A DNA stretch of 64,000 nucleotides. It comes from Pedobacter paludis. Lineage in GTDB: Bacteria > Bacteroidota > Bacteroidia > Sphingobacteriales > Sphingobacteriaceae. A program made the position numbers and the translations under genes. The notes below the pieces were generated by a model. It was not told where the DNA came from. It worked only from the letters and a program-made list of their open reading frames with translations, and did not search any database. The stretch lies in NCBI RefSeq assembly GCF_003173575.1, contig NZ_QGNY01000010.1, positions 56,451-120,450 on the forward strand, read 5' to 3'. Positions 9,512-18,436 of this stretch are shown one piece after another. Position 1 is the stretch's first letter. Each line of letters starts with the position of its first letter.

Positions 9512-9535
9512 GGCTTTAAGCAAAATGTATTGTAA

Positions 9536-10195
9536 ATGAATTTTCAAGATTGGTTCGGGCTTTTTATAGCGCAGATTTTAAACACCTCCATCATAGAATG
9601 GCTAGTTGTAGGCTTTGGTGTTTCAGAAGTATTATTAGCTAAAAAAAATAACATTTGGTTGTATCCAACAGGCATTGTCTCTATTTTATTAGGGATGTTT
9701 TTGCTTTTTAAAGCAAATCTGTATGCAGAAATTATCCTTAATTTTTACTACCTCATTATGAGTATATATGGTTGGATAATTTGGAAGAACAAAGAAAGCC
9801 ATCATCATACAGAAGTGTATTGGTCTACAAAAAAAGAGCTTATTATTGCTGTATTAATCTCCATTATTGGTTTTGGAGTCTTCTACTTTTTATTGCTCAA
9901 TCTGCCCGAGCATTTCATAATTAATGGAGCCAATATTTATTTTACAAAATCGGATGTTCCATTTGCCGATGCTTTTGTGTCTGCTTTTGCCTGGGCTGGA
10001 ATGTGGTTGCTAGCCAAACGCAAAATCGAAAACTGGATTTTTCTAAACATTTCGAATATTGTAGCCATCCCGCTATTAATTCATAAGAAATATATAATGA
10101 TGAGTTGCTTAACCACCTTTTTATTTGTGGTTGCCATTTTTGGGTATCTCGATTGGAAAAAAATTGTGAATAAGAAAAAATTGGCGCTGAATTAA
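9536..10195 (+). CDS. pnuC: PnuC-family transporter, probably thiamine (PnuT)
   Basis: The 219-residue product is an integral membrane protein with about seven hydrophobic segments. It shows PnuC family signatures: WLYPTGIVSI near residue 40, ILNFYYLIMSIYGWIIW near residues 65-81, and a late AFAWAGMWLLAKR-type helix. PnuC proteins carry nicotinamide riboside, but family members under TPP riboswitches are known thiamine transporters (PnuT). The riboswitch 75 bases upstream therefore points to thiamine as substrate. Thiamine pyrophosphokinase, a common neighbour, is not seen in this window. Substrate assignment is inference from regulation. Confidence 0.85.
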   Translation: MNFQDWFGLFIAQILNTSIIEWLVVGFGVSEVLLAKKNNIWLYPTGIVSILLGMFLLFKANLYAEIILNFYYLIMSIYGWIIWKNKESHHHTEVYWSTKKELIIAVLISIIGFGVFYFLLLNLPEHFIINGANIYFTKSDVPFADAFVSAFAWAGMWLLAKRKIENWIFLNISNIVAIPLLIHKKYIMMSCLTTFLFVVAIFGYLDWKKIVNKKKLALN

Positions 10196-10251
10196 AAATT
10201 AGGCACAGATATAAAATCATTGCTTACTCAATCATCCCCTAAAGGAAAAAC

Positions 10252-11340
10252 ATGCAAGATACATTAGTACAAACCTGGCAAGAAAAAGTCAATGCTTTGG
10301 CCGGTTATTCAGAAGAAATGGGGCAACTTCACCCAGAAATTTTAGAACTCGCTTATCAAGAGCAATGGTTTAAATTGTTTGTGCCGAAAATTTATGGTGG
10401 TCCCGGTAAAAAGTTGCCGGAAATTTTAAGGCTTGAAGAATCTTTAGCAGAAGCAGATGGAAGTTTGGGCTGGACCATTACGCTTTGTGCTGGAGCTGGT
10501 TGGTTTGCCGGGTTTTTAGATCCGGAATTGGCCAAAGAAATTTTTGCAGATCGAACGGTTTGCTTTGCAGGCAGTGGTGCGGTTGGTGGAACAGCAATAA
10601 AAACTTCAAACGGTTATTTAATTAATGGCCATTGGAAATATGCAAGTGGCGCCTTACACGCTACAATTTTTACAGCCAATTGTGTTTTAAAAAATATAAA
10701 TGGATCTGACATTTTGGATGAGGCCGGAAATCCAGAGATCAAATCGTTTATCCTAAAAAAAGATGAAGTCAATATTTTACCGGGTTGGTCTTATTTTGGT
10801 CTTATTGCAACAGGTAGCCATGCGTTCGATGTTATAGATATTGAGGTTCCAGCCAATAGAACCTTTAAAATAAATAATACCATCGAGATTGAGGAAGAAG
10901 GTTTTGACTATCCGTTTTTACAATTGGCAGAAACAACACTTGCCGTGAACAATCTGGGCATGGCAAATCATTTTGTTGAATTAGTTAAACAATCCTTTTA
11001 CTCAAGATCTGGATTAAAACGGTATACCGAAGATCAAATCGCATTTTTTGAGATGGAGCTGAATTCAGGAAGAAATACTTTAGCAAATATTAAGTCAGCG
11101 TTTTATAAGGCTTTTGATGAATCCTGGGATGAATTGGTTAACAATAAAATCATTACAGCTGAAAAGCTGAAAAGCGTTAGTGCATTGAGCAGAAAGCTTG
11201 CGCATGCCTCACGAAAAGTAGCCGATTCTTTGTTTATTTATTGTGGATTAGAGGCGGCAAGAAAAGACACAGAGCTGAATAGAGTTTGGAGAGATTTACA
11301 CACGGCAAGTCAGCATGCCCTGCTTACATTCGAATCTTAA
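10252..11340 (+). CDS. Acyl-CoA dehydrogenase-like flavoprotein
   Basis: The 362-residue product resembles the acyl-CoA dehydrogenase fold. An N-terminal helical part contains the EESLAEADGSLGWTITLCAG motif. A middle beta domain follows with GYLINGHWKYASGALHAT, then a C-terminal helical bundle ending in VWRDLHTASQHALLTFES. The last motif is typical of the group that includes FADH2-dependent monooxygenases and DszC or HpaB-like enzymes. It is shorter than true acyl-CoA dehydrogenases, and I see no clear catalytic Glu, so a dehydrogenase activity is not established. It starts 57 bases after the transporter gene and may be co-transcribed from the same promoter; a thiamine link is speculation. 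Confidence 0.7.
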   Translation: MQDTLVQTWQEKVNALAGYSEEMGQLHPEILELAYQEQWFKLFVPKIYGGPGKKLPEILRLEESLAEADGSLGWTITLCAGAGWFAGFLDPELAKEIFADRTVCFAGSGAVGGTAIKTSNGYLINGHWKYASGALHATIFTANCVLKNINGSDILDEAGNPEIKSFILKKDEVNILPGWSYFGLIATGSHAFDVIDIEVPANRTFKINNTIEIEEEGFDYPFLQLAETTLAVNNLGMANHFVELVKQSFYSRSGLKRYTEDQIAFFEMELNSGRNTLANIKSAFYKAFDESWDELVNNKIITAEKLKSVSALSRKLAHASRKVADSLFIYCGLEAARKDTELNRVWRDLHTASQHALLTFES

Positions 11341-11341
11341 T

Positions 11342-11884
11342 CTATTTTGCTTCTTGAGGTATAATTTTATCCTTAAAATCTGATGCAAATTTGTTGAGTT
11401 TAGGCTGTATTACAAAAGCACAATAAGGTTTACCCTGATTTTGATTGAAGTAATTCTGATGGTAATCTTCAGCCTCGTAAAAATCAGATATTGGGCAAAT
11501 TTCAGTAACGATTGGACTATCGTAAACCAATTCCTTTGTCAGTTTGTCAATCATTTTTACCGCCTGTTCTTTTTGATCTTGATTGGCATAAAAAATAACG
11601 GAGCGATATTGAGTGCCCGTATCATTACCCTGCCTATTTAATGTTGTAGGATTATGAGTTTTAAAGAAAATTAATAAAAGTTCGCTAAAGCTGGTTACTT
11701 TTTCATCAAACTCAATCTGAATTACTTCTGCATGACCGGTATCTCCGTTACAAATTTCCATATATGTAGGGTGTTTTAATTCTCCACCCATATAACCCGA
11801 AACGACTTGACTTACACCTTTTACTGATTGAAAAACGGCTTCGGTGCACCAAAAGCACCCACCTCCAAAAATTGCTGTTTGCAT
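11342..11884 (-). CDS. msrA: Peptide-methionine (S)-S-oxide reductase MsrA
   Basis: The 180-residue product carries the GGGCFWCTEAVF active-site motif with catalytic Cys10, plus GYMGGELKHPTY, the NDTGTQYRSVIFY segment and the YHQNYFNQN motif. These are all characteristic of MsrA, which repairs oxidised methionine in the cytoplasm. The length fits the family. No MsrB domain is fused. The gene converges with the flavoprotein gene and their ends are only one base apart. Confidence 0.95.
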   Translation of the reverse strand: MQTAIFGGGCFWCTEAVFQSVKGVSQVVSGYMGGELKHPTYMEICNGDTGHAEVIQIEFDEKVTSFSELLLIFFKTHNPTTLNRQGNDTGTQYRSVIFYANQDQKEQAVKMIDKLTKELVYDSPIVTEICPISDFYEAEDYHQNYFNQNQGKPYCAFVIQPKLNKFASDFKDKIIPQEAK

Positions 11885-11937
11885 ATACTAAGTTAACGAA
11901 AACCATGCCATTTCGGATTTTTTAACAGGCATAAAAA

Positions 11938-11965
11938 AACCTCGTAAAAATTAATTTACGAGGTT
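11938..11965 (-). terminator. Intrinsic terminator of the lipoprotein gene
   Basis: An 11-bp perfect stem (11938-11948 with 11955-11965, arm AACCTCGTAAA) is followed on the minus strand by a T-run complementary to 11933-11939. It lies 18 bases past the stop codon at 11984. Confidence 0.85.
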
Positions 11966-11983
11966 ATGATAAATTGATATTAA

Positions 11984-13027
11984 TTATTGATACTGAATAT
12001 AGATCGGTTTCGGCGTAAGTTTTAATAATTCCTCTGGAGTCATTAAACGCTTAGGCTCTTTTTTCAGATCATTTTTATAAAACAATTTAAATCCTGTAAA
12101 CTGAACAGGTTCACCATAAATAAAATGGCGGTATGTTCCTTTTTTCAGTTCTGGTTCACCCCATCCATCCATATGCATAATAACCTGAACTTCAGGACGT
12201 AATTTAATGTTTTGATAATTGGTTACCATTTTCTTGGTAAAACGGTGCAGTGTGAAAACCTTTGGAGGCAAGTTGTGTTTTTTAACAATATCTGCTAAAT
12301 AACCCGTTACATAGTTAATATCCGCCGCATCGTAAGTTCCAATTTTTTTGCCTGGCAATGTACCATCTTTCATAGAAAACTCAGGGTCGATTCCCAAATG
12401 TACGTAAGGCAACTCCAAATATTTTTCGATGTGAGGCAATTCTGCTTTTATAGTACTTAAAGCAACCTGCAAATCTAAAAATACAATTGTTCCCGGTTGC
12501 ATTTTAGCAATGGTTAAAACCGAATCAATTTGTTTGTTGCCCATTCTGTTGATGTACTTGCCATCTTTTCCTGGTGTTCCGCTGGCTACCGCTGCAATGT
12601 AGTGTAAGCCTGGTTGTACCGGGGTAGAAGGATCTGCTTTTTCCCAATGTTTAACCTCTGCATTTAAGCGTTGCCACATTTCTTTCGGAGCATATTCTCC
12701 CAAAGCACCCATTTTTTTTGAGTGGAGATTACCATAATAAACCACAATGCGTTTAAAAGGCAATATTGCACCTGCTAGTGGATAAGGCTGTTTTTTTACA
12801 GGCCATTTTCCGGTTGTATCTCCGTTAGCCAATTTGCGCACTAAAGAATCATAAAGTTTCGGATCAACAGGCTTCATTACATTTGCTGTAGAATCTGTTT
12901 TCTTTTTTGTTGTATCCGAAGAGAAGATTTTGCTTACGCCACCCTTGCCATCCGAATTGCAGTTGGCAAATAAGCTGATCGCGGCAAAACCAAGCATTAG
13001 TGTGCCCGCTAATTGAGGTAATTTCAT
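11984..13027 (-). CDS. Predicted lipoprotein of unknown function
   Basis: The 347-residue product has an N-terminal hydrophobic segment ending in a lipobox (LFANC, Cys at about residue 23), so it is probably a membrane-anchored lipoprotein. A Ser/Thr/Lys-rich linker follows. The rest (about residues 85-345) shows alternating strand and helix, with motifs IVVYYGNLHSKKMG, IVFLDLQVALS, PYVHLGIDPEFSM and VQVIMHMDGWG. This pattern suggests a TIM-barrel-like fold, possibly related to glycoside hydrolases, but I do not recognise a named family. It has its own terminator and appears monocistronic. Confidence 0.65.
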   Translation of the reverse strand: MKLPQLAGTLMLGFAAISLFANCNSDGKGGVSKIFSSDTTKKKTDSTANVMKPVDPKLYDSLVRKLANGDTTGKWPVKKQPYPLAGAILPFKRIVVYYGNLHSKKMGALGEYAPKEMWQRLNAEVKHWEKADPSTPVQPGLHYIAAVASGTPGKDGKYINRMGNKQIDSVLTIAKMQPGTIVFLDLQVALSTIKAELPHIEKYLELPYVHLGIDPEFSMKDGTLPGKKIGTYDAADINYVTGYLADIVKKHNLPPKVFTLHRFTKKMVTNYQNIKLRPEVQVIMHMDGWGEPELKKGTYRHFIYGEPVQFTGFKLFYKNDLKKEPKRLMTPEELLKLTPKPIYIQYQ

Positions 13028-13127
13028 AGATTTATATATAGATTTTAATGTTTAATCAGTTTTTCCGAATCTGTATTGTATGAAAGTAGGATGGAAAACC
13101 GGTAGTGCAAAATAAAGTATTCAACAT

Positions 13128-14009
13128 TTACACATTGCAGAATTTGCCAAAAACGCCCAATGGAAGTTTAATGCCTGCTGTGGCTTGTAAATACAATTCA
13201 CCGGTTTCTAAATTTGTAACGCTAGGGAAGGATGTGCGAATTAAATTTTCTACAATAACGGAAGAAAATCCCAAAGAATAAGTATTAAGAATTAAAAAAT
13301 GTTCCTTTTCATCCAAAAGCTGTACAACATCCTGCATCATTTCCTGAATGTGGTCTTCCAGCTTCCACTTTTCGCCATTTGGACCATGACCATATGCGGG
13401 TGGATCTAAAATAATTCCATTATATTTTTTACCTCTCTTTAATTCTTTCTTAACAAATTTCAGGGCATCTTCAACCATCCAACGGGTATTTTTTAAACCA
13501 GATAGTTCTTGGTTTTCATTTGCCCAGGTAACCACTTGCTTAATAGAATCTACATGGGTAGTTTCTGCGCCTGCTGCATTTGCAATTAAGGAAGCAGCTC
13601 CTGTATAAGCGAAAAGATTTAAAACTTTTGGGTTTGGCGTAGTAAATTTTTTGATTGATGAAGATATAAAATCCCAGTTCACTGCCTGCTCAGGGAAAAC
13701 CCCCACATGCTTAAATGAAGTTAAGCCTAATCGAAGTTTAATGGCAACTTCGTTGTTTTTATATTCTACATGCCAACGATCTGGCAATGCAGGATTTTTT
13801 TTAACCCATTCGCCAGATGTAGCCGAACGACCTCTAAAAGTTATATTGGCAGTTTTTTTCCATTCTTGTTCTGATAATGTTTTTTTCCAAACCGCCTGAG
13901 GTTCAGGTCTGATTAAGATAACATTGCCAAAGCGTTCTAATTTTTCAAAATCCCCGCAATCAATCAGTTCATAGTCTTTCCAATGGGTTGGGGCAAGTAA
14001 TTGTATCAT
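13128..14009 (-). CDS. SAM-dependent methyltransferase, RlmI/COG1092-like
   Basis: The 293-residue product carries the class I SAM-binding motif VLNLFAYTGAASLIA, an acidic motif VDSIKQ, and the catalytic-type motif ILDPPAYGHGPNGE. Such DPPAY motifs occur in RNA base methyltransferases of the RlmI/RlmK type. The N-terminal 60 residues lack an obvious PUA domain, so it is a shorter relative and its RNA target cannot be named. It probably acts in the cytoplasm on rRNA. Confidence 0.75.
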   Translation of the reverse strand: MIQLLAPTHWKDYELIDCGDFEKLERFGNVILIRPEPQAVWKKTLSEQEWKKTANITFRGRSATSGEWVKKNPALPDRWHVEYKNNEVAIKLRLGLTSFKHVGVFPEQAVNWDFISSSIKKFTTPNPKVLNLFAYTGAASLIANAAGAETTHVDSIKQVVTWANENQELSGLKNTRWMVEDALKFVKKELKRGKKYNGIILDPPAYGHGPNGEKWKLEDHIQEMMQDVVQLLDEKEHFLILNTYSLGFSSVIVENLIRTSFPSVTNLETGELYLQATAGIKLPLGVFGKFCNV

Positions 14010-14027
14010 TTATTATAAAATATAACT

Positions 14028-14096
14028 CGTCATTGCGAGGTACGAAGCAATCTAATCGATATAATTAAAGAGATTGCTTCGTGCCTTGCAATGATG
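14028..14096. repeat. REP-like palindromic element
   Basis: The left arm 14028-14053 (CGTCATTGCGAGGTACGAAG, then CAATCT) pairs with 14071-14096 with three mismatches in 26 positions. Related single arms recur at 27127-27152, about 27299-27330 and about 29262. It fills the gap between the methyltransferase and DUF2281 genes. Confidence 0.85.
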
Positions 14097-14100
14097 ATCG

Positions 14101-14334
14101 TTAATTGAAATCTAATGGTTTATTGAAATCATCAGCAATATAAAGTATAGTGCCCTTAGCTGCTCTATATAAGCTTTTTGGCTCTTCAACAATATTGCCC
14201 TCTTCGCTAGTTGATTTAGAAAAACTTTTGTAATGCTTAGCTTTTAAAAAATCGATAAAATCTTCCACCTCATTTACCATATCATCAGGCAAGGTTTGCA
14301 ATTTATGAATGATATTTTTTGTAGCCGTGGTCAT
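14101..14334 (-). CDS. DUF2281-family small protein, antitoxin-like
   Basis: The ATG at 14334 gives 77 residues; a TTG two codons upstream is less likely. The N-terminal part (LQTLPDDMVNEVEDFIDFLK) matches the DUF2281 pattern of short proteins often found as antitoxins of type II systems. No toxin gene is adjacent: the next minus-strand gene upstream is an ABC ATPase. It may therefore be an orphan antitoxin or a regulator. Confidence 0.65.
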   Translation of the reverse strand: MTTATKNIIHKLQTLPDDMVNEVEDFIDFLKAKHYKSFSKSTSEEGNIVEEPKSLYRAAKGTILYIADDFNKPLDFN

Positions 14335-14354
14335 AATCAAATATAATGATTTTC

Positions 14355-15107
14355 TTAAAACTTATCCTTTGCAGCTTTCATGAAACGGCTGGCAAATACA
14401 AAATCATTAAGTTCCTGAATATCGGTATGGGCAATTTCTTTATTGCTGCCTTCCCAGAATTTTTTTCCTTCATGCAAAAATAAGATATAATCACCAATTC
14501 CCATTACTGAGTTCATATCGTGGGTTACTACAATTGTAGTGGTTTTGTATTCTTCAGTAAGCTCCTTAATCAACTCATCAATAACGATGGATGTTTTGGG
14601 ATCTAAACCTGAATTGGGTTCATCGCAAAACAAATATTTTGGATTCATTGCAATGGCACGAGCAATACCAACCCTCTTTTTCATCCCACCTGATAATTCG
14701 GATGGAAATAATTTATTTTTTCCCTCTAGGTTAACGCGTTCCAAACAGAAGTTTACTCGATCAAGTTTCTCGCTGCGGGTTTGGGTGGTAAACATATTTA
14801 AAGGAAACATAATATTCTCTTCAACGGTCATACTATCAAACAGCGCAGATCCCTGAAAAAGCATCCCAATTTCTTTACGAACATCAATTCTTTCCTCGTA
14901 ACTCATCGGGGTAAAATCCCTTCCATCATAAAGTACAGAACCAGAATCTGGCTGGTGCAAACCAACCATACATTTCAAAAGCGTTGTTTTTCCCGATCCA
15001 GAACCTCCAATAATTAAATTGGTTACGCCTTCTTGAAATACTCCTGAAATGCCTTTTAAAACCTCATTTCCGGAAAATGATTTATAAATATCTTTTATTT
15101 CAATCAT
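14355..15107 (-). CDS. mlaF: MlaF-like ABC transporter ATPase
   Basis: I choose ATG 15107 (250 residues), because it gives the usual MIEIKDIYKSF start and its ATG overlaps the stop codon of the permease gene by one base. Walker A is GGSGSGKTT, the signature is LSGGMKKRVGIARAI, and Walker B is YLFCDEPNSGLD. These match MlaF/Ttg2A ATPases of the system that maintains outer-membrane lipid asymmetry by moving phospholipids between membranes. The permease MlaE is directly upstream. MlaD and the periplasmic component are not in this window. Confidence 0.88.
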   Translation of the reverse strand: MIEIKDIYKSFSGNEVLKGISGVFQEGVTNLIIGGSGSGKTTLLKCMVGLHQPDSGSVLYDGRDFTPMSYEERIDVRKEIGMLFQGSALFDSMTVEENIMFPLNMFTTQTRSEKLDRVNFCLERVNLEGKNKLFPSELSGGMKKRVGIARAIAMNPKYLFCDEPNSGLDPKTSIVIDELIKELTEEYKTTTIVVTHDMNSVMGIGDYILFLHEGKKFWEGSNKEIAHTDIQELNDFVFASRFMKAAKDKF

Positions 15108-15841
15108 TACAATAATAGTTGAGTAACCAAATAATCGCAAACAAGAATAGAGATACAGCTAATTACAACTGCTCTGGTACTTGCTAATGAAACTTCTAAT
15201 GCACCGCCTTTAACGTAGAAACCTTCATAGGCGGGTACCGATGTAATAATAAACCCGAAAACAAAAGCCTTAACCAAGGCAACTGTTATGGTGTAAGGGT
15301 TAAAATCTGTTGTAATCCCTTGAATATATTCTGCAGGAGTAACTGCACCTGATATAGAACCGCCAATGTAACCACCTGTAATACTCAAGAACATAGAAAT
15401 GATTACCAACATGGGTACCATGGTTATGCCCGAAATAATTTTAGGTAGAATTAGATATCCTGGAGCGTTTATGCCCATAATTTCCAAAGCATCAATTTGT
15501 TCGGTAACACGCATAGAGCCAATTTCCGAAGAAATTGCCGAACCGATCTTTCCGGCCAGTACAATTGCGCTAATGGTTGGGCTAAGTTCCAAGATGCTCG
15601 AATCACGATTTACCGATCCGATAATTGTTTTTGGGATAAAATCGCTCACCAACTGGAAAGCAATTTGTAGTGTCATTACCGCACCAATAAAAGTAGAGAT
15701 AATTGCGATAAGTCCTAAAGAGCCAACACCCACATAATCCATCTGTTTGGCAATTTCCTTAAGATATATCTTCAGTTTTTCCGGCCTTCTAAATACAGAT
15801 TTGAGTAGCAGGATGTATCTGCCGAAATTGGTAAAATTCAT
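15107..15841 (-). CDS. mlaE: MlaE-like ABC transporter permease
   Basis: The 244-residue membrane protein carries family signatures: an early LIAIISTFIGAVMTLQIAFQ helix, ISAIVLAGKIGSAISSEIGS, MRVTEQIDALEIMGINAPGY and late AFVFGFIITSVPAYEGFYVKGGA. It is the inner-membrane permease of an Mla-type phospholipid transporter. Its stop codon overlaps the ATG of the ATPase gene by one base (TAATG), which indicates translational coupling. Confidence 0.9.
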   Translation of the reverse strand: MNFTNFGRYILLLKSVFRRPEKLKIYLKEIAKQMDYVGVGSLGLIAIISTFIGAVMTLQIAFQLVSDFIPKTIIGSVNRDSSILELSPTISAIVLAGKIGSAISSEIGSMRVTEQIDALEIMGINAPGYLILPKIISGITMVPMLVIISMFLSITGGYIGGSISGAVTPAEYIQGITTDFNPYTITVALVKAFVFGFIITSVPAYEGFYVKGGALEVSLASTRAVVISCISILVCDYLVTQLLL

Positions 15842-15988
15842 TCCGTATGTTTTTGCTTAATTTAAATGATCATTCTATAATACTACAAAGAAACAATAAA
15901 AAAGTTGTAGGCTTGGGTTAATTACAGAAATATTCGTGGTTTTAAATATAAATATGGTTTTTTGCTTACAAAAATTAAACCACAAAAC

Positions 15989-16678
15989 ATGAAAGCGGTA
16001 ATAACAGGGGCAACAAAAGGAATTGGAAAAGCCATAGCAATTAAACTTTGGAAAGAGGGTTATCATCTGGCACTTGTGGCCAGAAGTTTAACTGAACTTG
16101 AAAAACTTCGTGATGAATTATTCATAACCGGACGAACTGTTTTAATTTACGCTGTTGATTGTTCCATTAAGGAAGAAGTGTATCAGTTTCTAAATCGTGC
16201 AGAAACCGAGTTCGGCCATATTGATGTATTGGTAAACAATGTTGGCGCTTTCTTGCCAGGATCTATGTTGGATGAGGACGACGAAACCTTTGAAAAACAG
16301 CAGAATATAAATGTTAATGCAGGATATTATATTAGTAAGTTTTATGGTAAAAAAATGCGGATGGAGAAGCGTGGGCACATATTCAACATATGTTCAGTGG
16401 CAAGTAAAGCGCCTGTGAAAAATGGTGGCAGTTATAGTGTAACAAAAGCAGCGATGCTAAGTCTTAATCATGTATTGCGGCAAGAGTTAGCACCACACAA
16501 CGTTAAAGTAACTGCCTTTTTGCCGGGCTCAACCAAAACCTCATCATGGGAAGGAACTACCATTCCAGATGAAAAATTTGTACAGCCCGAAGATATTGCA
16601 GAAACTTTGTTCACCATTTTAAACTTAAGTAAAGGGGTTAATGTTGATGAGGTTTTAATTACTCCGCTCGATTTTTAA
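15989..16678 (+). CDS. Short-chain dehydrogenase/reductase
   Basis: I use ATG 15989 (229 residues), because it opens the Rossmann strand directly (MKAVITGATKGIG). The ATG at 15962 adds nine residues of no family character. The cofactor motif is TGATKGIG, the NNVG motif follows strand 4, and the catalytic Tyr-Lys lies in YSVTKAAM with a Ser upstream in ICSVAS. The protein is a classical NAD(P)-dependent SDR of about 230 residues. Substrate cannot be read from sequence. It is 7 bases upstream of the PspC gene and probably heads that operon. Confidence 0.85.
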   Translation: MKAVITGATKGIGKAIAIKLWKEGYHLALVARSLTELEKLRDELFITGRTVLIYAVDCSIKEEVYQFLNRAETEFGHIDVLVNNVGAFLPGSMLDEDDETFEKQQNINVNAGYYISKFYGKKMRMEKRGHIFNICSVASKAPVKNGGSYSVTKAAMLSLNHVLRQELAPHNVKVTAFLPGSTKTSSWEGTTIPDEKFVQPEDIAETLFTILNLSKGVNVDEVLITPLDF

Positions 16679-16685
16679 ACACAAA

Positions 16686-17384
16686 ATGAACAAGATTATG
16701 GAAAGGAAGCTTTTTAGAAACGAACACGATAAGATGATTGCCGGTGTAGCTTCAGGCCTTGCAGATTACATGCAAGTAGAGGTTACCATAATTAGATTGT
16801 TGTTTGCATTATCGGCTATTTTTATGGCCGGGGGTGGCTTAATAGCCTATATTATTATGTGGATTATTGTTCCGGTAAATAACGATCCGGCTTCAAGATT
16901 CTCGAAATTTAACGATTACTTTAACAAGAACAACCCAAATACGCCACCATTTGGAGCCGCTGATCCCTTTGCTTCTACAAATCCAAACTGGAGCCAGCCG
17001 ATTAACGAAGGTGCAGAAAAAAAACCTTTTGAAACCCAGCCAGATTTTGGCAAGTTTAACAAACCAAATGATACTGGCCGTACCGTTGGAGGTTTATTGC
17101 TCTTAGTAATTGGATGTTTCTTTTTAATGCGTGAAATGGATTTTATTCCAGATTGGTTCAGCTTTAGAAACTTATTTAAGTTTATGTGGCCTCTAATTTT
17201 TATTGCCTTGGGTGTAAGCGTTATCGCCAAATCTAAGCGAAAAAATGAATGGAATGCGTTTCAGAACCAGCAAGCTACTGCAGAAGAAGAACCTAAAAAA
17301 CCTGCAGATTTCTCAGATGCAATTGTTGTGGAAGAAACACCCAAAGATGAAAACAATTCAACCCCTACAAACCCTCAAATATAA
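16686..17384 (+). CDS. PspC-domain membrane protein
   Basis: The 232-residue product has an N-terminal PspC domain (residues about 5-65: LFRNEHDKMIAGVASGLADY, then a hydrophobic IMWIIVPV segment). A Pro/Asn-rich linker leads to two further membrane segments at about residues 137-175 (VGGLLLLVIGCFFL and FMWPLIFIALGVSVIA). The tail is acidic. PspC proteins take part in envelope stress responses. It is translated 6 bases ahead of the LiaF-like gene. Confidence 0.85.
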   Translation: MNKIMERKLFRNEHDKMIAGVASGLADYMQVEVTIIRLLFALSAIFMAGGGLIAYIIMWIIVPVNNDPASRFSKFNDYFNKNNPNTPPFGAADPFASTNPNWSQPINEGAEKKPFETQPDFGKFNKPNDTGRTVGGLLLLVIGCFFLMREMDFIPDWFSFRNLFKFMWPLIFIALGVSVIAKSKRKNEWNAFQNQQATAEEEPKKPADFSDAIVVEETPKDENNSTPTNPQI

Positions 17385-17389
17385 ATATT

Positions 17390-18376
17390 ATGAAACTAGA
17401 TAGATTAATTTGGGGTATAATCCTGCTTTTTATAGGCGGTGTACTCTTACTGGAAAACTTTGGCGTTATCGATTTTTACTGGCGCAATGTATGGAGCTTT
17501 TGGCCTCTGCTACTCATCATTTTTGGATTAAATATCCTTTTCAATAAAAATAATTCTCAAACCGGAAGTTTAATTTCAATTGGAGTTTTGGTAATCGGTT
17601 TATCATTTCTTTTTTATCGCGGACAACAGCCTCCAGAACATACTTCATGGTGGGGAAATCATCATTTTAAAAAAGATATTGATATTAATTTAGATGATGA
17701 TGACAACGACAACGATAATGATGACAACGATCGTGATACCGCCTTTAGTAGTTTAAACCTTACACAGCCATTTGTATCTACCGAAAATGCTAAAAAAACG
17801 GTTTTAAATATATCAGGAGGTGGAATCTCTTTCAATCTTGATGGCGAAACGGATGAACTTATCCATGCAGATGTTAAAAAAAGACATGGCAATTTCTCGT
17901 TAAATAAAGTAGTTAGCGATAGCGCAACCGTTTTAACCTTTAAAATGGATGACAAGAAAAACAAATGGAATTTTGGAGATGGGGGTAACGATGTAGATTT
18001 CAAATTAAATAAAGCCCCTAACTGGGATGTAATTATGAAATTGGGTGCAGGTGAGGCCGATTTTGATTTTGCTGAATATAAAGTTCGTACCTTCCGTTTC
18101 GATGGGGGCGCAGCATCCTTAGATATAAAATTTGGAGATTTATTGCCAATTACCGATGTAATTGTAAAATCTGGCGTTGCCGATGTTAAAATAAAAGTTC
18201 CAACCAATTCAGGTTGTAGAATTAATACGAAAACCGGCTTATCGGCTAAAGATTTTGAAGGATTTGAAAAAATTAGCGATGGTGTTTATGAAACCTCAAA
18301 CTATAAAACATCAACCAAAAAAATCTTTATCAATTTAGATGGTGGATTAAGTAACTTTGAAGTGAGCAGATACTAA
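17390..18376 (+). CDS. LiaF-like membrane protein
   Basis: The 328-residue product starts with three or four membrane segments (residues about 5-75), including WPLLLIIFGLNILF. A strongly acidic spacer with many Asp and Asn follows at about residues 95-115. The C-terminal 200 residues form a beta-rich domain with LDGGLSNFEV near the end, typical of the LiaF/toastrack group. In Gram-positive bacteria LiaF controls an envelope-stress kinase. Here it sits behind a PspC gene, a pairing seen widely in Bacteroidetes, and the precise role is unknown. Confidence 0.75.
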   Translation: MKLDRLIWGIILLFIGGVLLLENFGVIDFYWRNVWSFWPLLLIIFGLNILFNKNNSQTGSLISIGVLVIGLSFLFYRGQQPPEHTSWWGNHHFKKDIDINLDDDDNDNDNDDNDRDTAFSSLNLTQPFVSTENAKKTVLNISGGGISFNLDGETDELIHADVKKRHGNFSLNKVVSDSATVLTFKMDDKKNKWNFGDGGNDVDFKLNKAPNWDVIMKLGAGEADFDFAEYKVRTFRFDGGAASLDIKFGDLLPITDVIVKSGVADVKIKVPTNSGCRINTKTGLSAKDFEGFEKISDGVYETSNYKTSTKKIFINLDGGLSNFEVSRY

Positions 18377-18436
18377 AGCTCGAAGGTGAAAGCTTAAAGA
18401 CTAAAGCCTGATGTTCGACTTTAATCTTAAAATCCA

